64,000 nt of DNA from Thiorhodococcus mannitoliphagus (GTDB taxonomy: Bacteria; Pseudomonadota; Gammaproteobacteria; Chromatiales; Chromatiaceae): the NCBI RefSeq assembly GCF_010915725.1, contig NZ_JAAIJR010000001.1:62001-126000 (forward strand), written 5' to 3'. Positions 57,723 to 64,000 of this stretch are shown piece after piece. The notes below the pieces were generated by a model. That model had not been told where the DNA came from and searched no databases. It saw only the letters and a list, made by a program, of their open reading frames with translations. Each line of letters starts with the position of its first letter. Within the stretch, counting starts at the first letter, position 1. The position numbers were made by a program, and so were the translations under genes.

Positions 57723-59933
57723 ATCCCAACTCCTCCAGGAATCCCTTGAGCTTCCCCGTGGCCGCATCGCGCCGCTCCTCGATGTCCGCCGCCGTCACGG
57801 CATACTTCGCGTGCAGGTTCTCCAGCGCGGCGAGGCACGCCCGTTGATCCACGCGCAGATAGGAGGCGTAGGTCTGCACGAGCAGGCGATGCAGCCGGTC
57901 GAGGATGACCTTGCGCGCTTCGTCGCGGTCGATCTTTTTGCGGGCGGACTCGACCAGCTCGTCCTGCTTCTTGTCGACAGTGCGAAGGTCGGCCTTGAGC
58001 TGTCTGGCTTCGTCTTCCAGGGACTTGTGCCTCGCGAGCTTGGTTTCCTCGGCCACGGCCGCCTTCTCGTATGCCTTGTGGTCGCCGAGGTTTGGGTCGC
58101 GCTTGGCCAGTTTGGCCTCGCCCTTGAGCTGCTTGAGCTGGGCCTTGAGCGCCTTGACCTGCTCACCGGGCAGCACGCCGAGGTCGTCCGCGTCCGCGTA
58201 GTCCTCTTCGTCGGCGGCGGCGAAGAGCGCGGCGAGCTCGGCGAGGCGGGCGCGCTTCCGCTCCATCTCGGCGAGCACCTCGGGGAACTGGCTCTCCAAG
58301 ATGTCGGCGTCGGGGATGAGCTCAGGCCCCCAGCCGCTGGCGGCGATGGACTTGAGGTCCGCCTTCAGCTCGTCGACGTAGCGGGCGAAGGCACCGCGGA
58401 TCTGGTGGCCCGTCAGGAGCTGGCTGCTGGCGAAGGTGTCCTCGATGGAGGCGAGCAGGCCGCGGCGTAGCGCGTAGGCATTGCCCGGCTTGCGCCCATT
58501 CGGGCCGTCGCTCGGCGCAAGTGCCTCAATGTCCGGAAGGTGCTGATCCCACCAGGCGTCGAGCGTCGCGAGGAAGGCCGCGTGGGCGGCCGCAACGCTC
58601 GTGTCGCCGTTCAGGATCTCGGCCAGAGCGCGGCGATCGGTGACGGCGGGCGTGAAGTCGAGGTAGGTGCTGTCGTCTGATCTCGGCTGGAAGCAGCGGG
58701 CGCGCAGCTCGGGATAGTTCGTCCAGAAGCGCTCGAGGGCGTCGATCTCGCTCCTGGGCACGCCGCCGTGGAGGTGGGCGCGCACGTCATGGGGCTCCGG
58801 CGGCGGGGCATTGTCCACGTAGCGGCGGATGTTGCAGTTGAAGTCCTCTCCCTCGATCTCTTCCACCGGCACGCGGCGAGCATAGCCGGGAAGCGCGTCG
58901 CGTCCGCCACTGGTCAGCGTTCGGTAGGCATGGACGATGCGGGAAATGTCCTCGGCCCGCAGGAAATTCTGCGCCTTGCCATCGCGATAGTCGCGGTCGG
59001 CATTGATGAAGACGACGTGCTTGCGCGTCGGTGCGTCCTTCTTGTTCAGCACCAGAACGCAGGCGGGGATGCCGGTGCCGTAGAAGAGTCCGGCGGGCAG
59101 TCCGATGATCGCCTCCAGCCAGCCGCGCTCGATGAAGTGGCGGCGAGTCTCACGCTCCTCGCCGCCGCGGAAGAGGACGCCGTGGGGCATGACGGTGGCC
59201 ATCTTGCCGTCGCCCTTGAGCACCGCGAGCATGTGCTGGACGAACATGAGGTCCGCCTTCTTGCCCTTCTCGGGGAGCCAGACGGCGAAGCGGCCGGGGT
59301 AGTCGATGTCCTTCTTGATGTAGTTCTGGCTGAAGGGCGGATTGGCGAGGACGCGGTCGTAGCGCTTGAGCTCGCCGTTCTCGTCCTTGTGCTGCGGGCG
59401 GCGGATGGTGTCTTCCTGCCGGATGTCGGCGTGGGGGATGCCGTGCAGGAGCATGTTCATCTTGCAGATGGACCAGGTGGTGCCGATGCTCTCCTGGCCA
59501 TAGAGCGAGAGGTCGCGCGGGTCGCCGCCGATCTCGCGGATGTAGTCGCGGGTCTGGAGAGGTAGGTCCCCACGTTCGTCTTCTGATGCGCGACCCCCAT
59601 GCGCTTCTTGACGGTCTTGTCGCCGTCCTTGATCTCCACGAAGATGGGCTCGCCGTCAGGCGTCTTCGGATTCCAACGGGCCTCGAGCGGAACGAAGACG
59701 GTGTATTGGTCGGGGTTGTCGAGCTGGGTGGCAATCAGCGCGTCCGCCATGCCGCGCGCCTTGAGCGTCCTGGCGAGCTGGTCGCGCTCTTGGTCGAAGA
59801 GATCCGAGAGCCGCTTCAGGAACAGCATGCCGAAGATGTATTCCTTGTACTCCGACGCATCCATGTTGCCGCGCAGGTCGTCGCAGGCGCGGAACAACAG
59901 GTTGGACAGGTGGCTGAGGGTCAGTTTGGTCAC
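57715..59933 (-). pseudogene. hsdM: type I DNA methyltransferase subunit, two-base insertion
   Basis: HsdM adds N6-methyl groups to adenine and forms the core of the type I enzyme. The head, from GTG 59933 with AAAGGA upstream, reads [20 protein letters not shown] and ends [14 protein letters not shown]. There an extra CT (near 59556) shifts the frame; without it [17 protein letters not shown] would follow. The downstream frame has [26 protein letters not shown] (the catalytic NPPF) and a long helical C-terminus ending FLEELGYG. The downstream part alone is 581 residues. As read, a full enzyme cannot be made without frameshifting; a sequencing error is possible. Confidence 0.88.
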
Positions 59934-60014
59934 GAGAATCCTTTTGGGCGATGAGGTGCCTTGTCGCTTGATTGCCGTCTGTGGGGAACGCTCTGCGGTT
60001 GGGCGCCAGTCACC

Positions 60015-60565
60015 GGTGTCGGGCTCGGTCGCCGCTCGGCCGCACGGGAGATAGCCGTAGAGGGTCGATGGTGTGCGACACGCAGGCGCGTAGCGACTTG
60101 CTCGACGCTGATCTCGGGATTTGCGAAGAGCGTCTTGGTCATTTCCAGAGCTTCCCTGTTGCGCGAGCGTGGTGGTCCGCCCAGCCGGCTTCGCGAGCGC
60201 GCCGAAGCGAGTCCAGCCCGCGTCCGTTTGCGGATCATGGTCCGCTCGGATTCGGCGAGTGCACCAAAAGAGGTGAAAAAACAGCTTGTCGCCAGCACTG
60301 GCCATGTCGATGGCTTCCATCCGCGAGCGGAAGCCGTTTCCGTGGGCATCGAGTGTCTCGACGGTTTCGATCAACGGCTTGAGGGGGCGCGCCAGGCGGT
60401 CCAGCTTGAACACCAGGGTGTCCCCGGGTGCCTGTACGCCAGTGCGCGGGCAAGCTAGGGCTGACCGCGCTGCGCGCCCGATGCCTGTTCGAGCAACTGC
60501 TTCCGGCAGCCCGCTTGGGTCAGGGCATCGAGCTGTGGCTACCCTGGAGTCCAGCCTGCAGCCGC
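60015..60565 (-). pseudogene. decayed serine recombinase (resolvase/invertase)
   Basis: Parts of a Tn3-type resolvase occur in order but in different frames. They are [20 protein letters not shown], then a stop, then [40 protein letters not shown], and STLYGYLP at the end. The catalytic N-terminal Ser region is not readable. It lies directly upstream of the hsdM start, a plausible trace of how the operon arrived. Confidence 0.8.
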
Positions 60566-61095
60566 GTTCGGTATGAGGACGGAGAACCAGGTGCGAGTCG
60601 ATCGGCAAGGACCTCGGCACAACGCCGACCCATGTTGCGAGCGGCGGCGAGCCGCCCCTGAGCGAGCCGCCCCTGAGCGGGTAGGCTGAAATCGTTGTCC
60701 GTGAAGTCCAGGTCCGGCTCGCGCATCCCTTGGCAGTGTTCGGGATGCTAAGTATTGAGCGCTAGGGTTTCAATAGGTTCTTTCGGAGCGCTGAACGACT
60801 GGTGTTCCGGCCGATCAGGCCGATGTCCCGAAAAGGAGTGTTCTTGAGGCAGGGCAGACGGCAAGGCCGGTTCTGTTCTGATTTCAGAGCCGGGTGTGAT
60901 TTGCTTTAGCAGATATCTTTTCTAGCAGATGGTTGATGGCATCCTTCAGCGCGCTGTACGGGGTGCTTCGGCGGGAGTTTGCGACACAGCTGGAGCGGTC
61001 TCGGGGAGTGCCATTTGGCGAATGGGGCTCTGGCGTTCGCTGCGCGGATGGGCTGTCTTGCGGTCCTATCCCTTGGGGGGCGTTGGGCAAAACGA
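60566..61095. other. intergenic stretch without a supported gene
   Basis: Only a perfect 2 x 15-base tandem repeat (GCGAGCCGCCCCTGA at 60647-60661 and 60662-60676) stands out. Short open frames exist on both strands but none matches a family or shows a good start. Confidence 0.5.
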
Positions 61096-61123
61096 ATAAA
61101 GCCCGCGCGAAGGCAGGCTTTAT
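61096..61123 (-). terminator. terminator downstream of rpmG
   Basis: ATAAAGCC at 61096-61103 pairs with GGCTTTAT at 61116-61123, with a further GC-GC pair inside. On the minus strand T-rich sequence (TTTATTCGTTTT) follows. It lies 49 bases after the rpmG stop. Confidence 0.7.
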
Positions 61124-61171
61124 CGGGGTGCCATGTCGGCTGTCCGGCGATTGGCGCCGGGCAGTTCGGGC

Positions 61172-61339
61172 TTACTTGATCTTGCCTTCCTTGTACATGA
61201 CGTGCTGGCGGATGACGGGATCGAACTTCTTGATCTCCATCTTGCCAGGCTGATTGCGCTTGTTCTTGGTCGTGGTGTAGAAGTGACCAGTCCCGGCGCT
61301 CGAGTTCAGGCGGATTTTATCACGTGCTGCCTTTGCCAT
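61172..61339 (-). CDS. rpmG: 50S ribosomal protein L33
   Basis: The 55-residue product begins [20 protein letters not shown] and ends [17 protein letters not shown], aligned end to end with E. coli L33. There are no zinc cysteines, so it is the non-zinc form. It lies 15 bases after rpmB and before a stem-loop terminator. Confidence 0.97.
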   Translation of the reverse strand: MAKAARDKIRLNSSAGTGHFYTTTKNKRNQPGKMEIKKFDPVIRQHVMYKEGKIK

Positions 61340-61354
61340 TGACGGACCCTCCGG

Positions 61355-61591
61355 TTAGACCTTTTCGCCGCGTGCACGGAGATCGCCGAGCACGGCGTCG
61401 ATGCCATTCTTGTCGATGATGCGCATGCCCTTGGTGGACAGGCGGAGCTTGACCCAACGCTTCTCGGTCTCGACCCAGAATCTCTTCTCATGAAGATTGG
61501 GGAGGAAGCGGCGCTTGGTCTTGTTGTTCGCGTGCGAGACGTTGTTGCCGGTGAGGGGGCGTTTACCGGTAACCTGACATACCTTGGACAT
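61355..61591 (-). CDS. rpmB: 50S ribosomal protein L28
   Basis: The 78-residue product begins [20 protein letters not shown] and has [17 protein letters not shown], both L28 hallmarks. It is the first gene of the usual rpmB-rpmG pair. The region up to radC (61592-61698) may hold its promoter, although none is clear by eye. Confidence 0.97.
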   Translation of the reverse strand: MSKVCQVTGKRPLTGNNVSHANNKTKRRFLPNLHEKRFWVETEKRWVKLRLSTKGMRIIDKNGIDAVLGDLRARGEKV

Positions 61592-61698
61592 GGCGGGGAT
61601 CCCTACAAGTCGGCGTGTATTTGATCGATAAAGAAGCGGAACTCTAACATGGGTTTCGCTATTCGTTCAAGTGTCGATTTCGCCTTCAATTCCTGATC

Positions 61699-62373
61699 TT
61701 ACAGCAGTCCGCGCTCGGCAAATGAAGTGCCTTCGCCATCGCCGACGATGATGTGGTCCAGCACGCGTACCTCGATGATGGCCAGGGCGTCCTTGAGCCG
61801 TTGCGTGATGCGCAGATCCGCTTGGCTGGGCTCGGCGACCCCGGATGGGTGATTGTGCGCGAAGATCACGGCCGCGGCATTGGTCTCGATGACGCGCCGC
61901 ACGACCTCTCGTGGGTGGACGCTGGCGCCGTCGATGGTTCCGTAGAAAAGCTCGTCGTAGCGGATGACGCGGTGGCGATTGTCGAGAAAGAGGCAGGCGA
62001 AGATCTCTTGGGGCGAGCTGTAGAGGCGCATCTTGAGATAGCCGCGCGTGGCCTCCGGGCTGGTCAGGACATCCTGCCCGCTGATGCGCGTCAGGAGATA
62101 GCGACGGCTGAGTTCGAGCACCGCTTGGAGCTGCGTGAACTTGGCTGTGCCGAGTCCCTTGGCTGCGCAGAAGCGACGCTGGTCCGCCGCAAGCAGCCCG
62201 GTCAGTCCGCCGAAACTGGCCAGCAGGTCTCGAGCGAGATCTACGGCACTGCGTCCAGCAACACCTGTGCGGAGAAAGATCGCCAGAAGTTCCGCATCCG
62301 AGAGGGCTCCGGCGCCGTGCGCGAGCATCTTTTCTCGCGGCCGTTCGTCCTCGGGCCAGTCCTTGATCGTCAT
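61699..62373 (-). CDS. radC: RadC/YicR family JAB1-MPN domain protein
   Basis: The 224-residue product has an N-terminal helix-hairpin-helix part ([20 protein letters not shown]) and a JAMM metal motif [17 protein letters not shown]. Its function is not settled despite the name; it is not a proven repair gene. ATG 62373 has GGGAG seven bases upstream; a TTG two codons earlier is also in frame. It is divergent from coaBC, as in many gammaproteobacteria. Confidence 0.94.
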   Translation of the reverse strand: MTIKDWPEDERPREKMLAHGAGALSDAELLAIFLRTGVAGRSAVDLARDLLASFGGLTGLLAADQRRFCAAKGLGTAKFTQLQAVLELSRRYLLTRISGQDVLTSPEATRGYLKMRLYSSPQEIFACLFLDNRHRVIRYDELFYGTIDGASVHPREVVRRVIETNAAAVIFAHNHPSGVAEPSQADLRITQRLKDALAIIEVRVLDHIIVGDGEGTSFAERGLL

Positions 62374-62458
62374 TCCCAATCTCCCTCCGCCCCGATCTCG
62401 CGCGGCGGATCAGTTAAGATCACTGTCATGCTCAGGGAACAAGATACACGATTTGGCA

Positions 62459-63670
62459 ATGAGTCATCAGCAAGCTGAGAGGGTACTCCTTGGAGTCGGC
62501 GGCGGTATCGCTGCCTACAAATCCGTCGACTTGGTACGGCGCCTCAAGGAGCGTGGCTTCGAGGTCCGGGTCGTGATGACCCAGGCGGCGACCGGTTTCG
62601 TCGCGCCCCTGACCTTTCAGGCCGTCTCCGGCCATCCGGTCAGGACGTCACTCCTGGACCCTGCGGCCGAGGCCGGCATGGGTCACATCGAGCTGGCACG
62701 CTGGGCGGATCGGCTGCTCATTGCGCCCGCCACGGCGGATCTCATGGCGCGTCTGGCGGCCGGTATCGCCGACGACCTCTTGACGACGCTCGCACTGGCG
62801 ACCGAGGCGGAGCTGGTGTTGGCCCCGGCGATGAATCAGGTCATGTGGCGTCACGCGGCAACTCAGGCCAATCTGGAAAGGCTGCGTTTGCGAGGCGCCC
62901 GAATACTGGGCCCCGGCGAGGGCGAGCAGGCCTGCGGCGACCTGGGGCCGGGGCGGATGTTGGAGCCGGTCGAGATCGCCGCAGCGCTTGGTGGGCGCGC
63001 TGAGGCTTTGTTGGACGGCGTGCGGATCCTCATGACCGCTGGGCCGACGCGCGAGCCCGTGGATCCGGTGCGTTTTCTCGGCAACCGCAGCTCCGGGCGC
63101 ATGGGCTATGCCCTGGCTGAGGCCCTCGCGACGCTGGGTGCCAAGGTTGCGCTGGTCACGGGTCCGACGGCCCTGCCCTCGCCGCCTGTCGCCGAATTGG
63201 TGCGGGTCGAATCCGCGTTGGAGATGCATGCCGCCGTCATGGGGCGGGCGCCGCAGTGCGACATCTTCATCGGGGCCGCAGCCGTTGCCGACTATCGGCC
63301 TGTAGACCCGGCGGTGCGGAAGATCAAGAAGGACGCCGGGGAGCTGACGATCCAGCTCGTGCGCAACCCGGACATCCTCGCCGAGGTCGCCGCGCTGCGT
63401 CCCGGACCCTTCACGGTGGGCTTCGCCGCCGAGACCGATCGGGTGATCGACTATGCGCGCGGGAAGCTGGAGAAGAAGGGGCTGGATCTCATCGCCGCCA
63501 ACCAAGTGGGCGGCGAGCGCGGTGGATTCGAGCGCGAAGACAATGCCCTCACCGTACTTTGGGACGGCGGCGCGCGCGAGCTACCCATGATGAGCAAGAC
63601 GCGGCTTGCGCGCGAATTGGCCGCGCTCATTGCCGAACGATATGGAGACCGCCATGCAGCATCGGCTTGA
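62459..63670 (+). CDS. coaBC: bifunctional phosphopantothenoylcysteine decarboxylase / phosphopantothenate-cysteine ligase
   Basis: CoaBC makes phosphopantetheine for coenzyme A in two steps. The CoaC half has [37 protein letters not shown] with the catalytic His, and APAMNQVMW. The CoaB half has [30 protein letters not shown] and later VADYRP and [20 protein letters not shown] 62459 gives 403 residues; an upstream extension of 108 codons lies over the radC start and is spurious. It overlaps dut by 17 bases. Confidence 0.96.
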   Translation: MSHQQAERVLLGVGGGIAAYKSVDLVRRLKERGFEVRVVMTQAATGFVAPLTFQAVSGHPVRTSLLDPAAEAGMGHIELARWADRLLIAPATADLMARLAAGIADDLLTTLALATEAELVLAPAMNQVMWRHAATQANLERLRLRGARILGPGEGEQACGDLGPGRMLEPVEIAAALGGRAEALLDGVRILMTAGPTREPVDPVRFLGNRSSGRMGYALAEALATLGAKVALVTGPTALPSPPVAELVRVESALEMHAAVMGRAPQCDIFIGAAAVADYRPVDPAVRKIKKDAGELTIQLVRNPDILAEVAALRPGPFTVGFAAETDRVIDYARGKLEKKGLDLIAANQVGGERGGFEREDNALTVLWDGGARELPMMSKTRLARELAALIAERYGDRHAASA

Positions 63671-64000
63671 AGTGAAGATTTTGGATAGGCGGCTTGGGAC
63701 CGACTTCCCGATGCCGGCCTATGCGACCCAAGGTTCTGCTGGGCTCGATCTGCGGGCGATGCTCGAGGCGCCCCTGGATTTGGCGCCTGGCTGCAGCGAG
63801 TTGCTGCCGACGGGCATGGCCGTGCACATCGCCGAGCCAGGCGTGGCGGGCATGATCCTGCCGAGGTCGGGTCTCGGGCACCGGCACGGCATCGTCCTCG
63901 GCAACCTGGTCGGCTTGATCGATTCCGACTACCAGGGGCCGCTGCTCGTTTCCTGCTGGAATCGCGGCAATGCGACCTTCCGCATCGAGGTCGGCGAGCG
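63654..64000 (+). CDS. dut: dUTP diphosphatase, 3' end cut by window edge
   Basis: Dut converts dUTP to dUMP and so keeps uracil out of DNA. ATG 63654 starts [20 protein letters not shown], then [14 protein letters not shown] (motif 1), [15 protein letters not shown] (motif 2/3) and [11 protein letters not shown]. The last motifs lie beyond the window. coaBC-dut is a common gene pair in gammaproteobacteria. Confidence 0.96.
   Translation, partial: MQHRLEVKILDRRLGTDFPMPAYATQGSAGLDLRAMLEAPLDLAPGCSELLPTGMAVHIAEPGVAGMILPRSGLGHRHGIVLGNLVGLIDSDYQGPLLVSCWNRGNATFRIEVGE

Noticed and set aside
59930-60349. 139-codon minus frame as a complete resolvase
   Set aside because: It holds only the middle and end of the recombinase. 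The rest lies in other frames with a stop between, so it is a decayed copy.

Overview
The window is chromosomal DNA of a GC-rich gammaproteobacterium, most likely a purple sulfur bacterium (Chromatiaceae). The first 7 kb has the gammaproteobacterial origin layout: dnaN and dnaA leftward, rpmH-rnpA-yidD-yidC-mnmE rightward, with perfect DnaA boxes at 1118-1126 and 3034-3042. A secreted Gly/aromatic-rich protein resembling sulfur globule proteins (21429-21773) and a form IV RuBisCO-like protein point to Chromatiaceae. No tRNA, rRNA, CRISPR array or intact insertion sequence was seen.

Layout. 1-7 kb: origin region and housekeeping genes. 7-12 kb: an MscS-type channel, a glycogen phosphorylase remnant, and an NAD salvage pair (nicotinamide phosphoribosyltransferase plus NMN adenylyltransferase/Nudix). 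12.3-15.5 kb: a split transketolase followed by a RuBisCO-like protein. 15.5-21.2 kb: a leftward operon of a GldA/F/G-type ABC system, DUF4340, mutM and DUF599. 21.4-25.3 kb: sulfur globule-like protein, feoC beside a beheaded feoB, a methyltransferase-like gene, a thioredoxin scrap and an Rpn-type nuclease. 25.9-29.4 kb: a compact three-gene set of FrdB-like, FrdA-like and NuoF-like proteins with no membrane anchor, readable as a soluble NADH-linked fumarate/succinate-type oxidoreductase. 29.5-36.2 kb: a decayed defence island (YgjP-like protease, hsdR with an internal deletion, a DUF6932-type nucleotidyltransferase-like gene with an unknown partner, a pRiA4b ORF-3-like gene, hairpin repeats). 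36.2-47.6 kb: core metabolism (aroE, hemB, hemF, thioredoxin, DUF389, penicillin acylase, hydantoinase A, desaturase). 47.6-60.6 kb: a large leftward type I restriction-modification operon. 61-64 kb: rpmB-rpmG, radC, coaBC and dut.

The most unusual part is the second hsd operon. Read leftward it is hsdM (frameshifted), a DUF1016 nuclease, a 28-codon copy of the hsdM tail, hsdS (frameshifted at a homopolymer), a 55-codon ORF beginning like hsdR, an orphan ParD-type antitoxin, a broken copy of the hsdR head, a PD-(D/E)XK-like nuclease plus Ski2-like helicase (Hachiman/AbpAB-like), and the main hsdR, which lacks its normal C-terminus. Each accessory gene sits at a junction between hsd genes, and the neighbouring hsd end is duplicated on the far side, as if cargo had been inserted at start/stop overlaps while keeping translational coupling. 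The 55-codon ORF also shares a short N-terminal motif with the partner protein of the DUF6932 gene 21 kb away.
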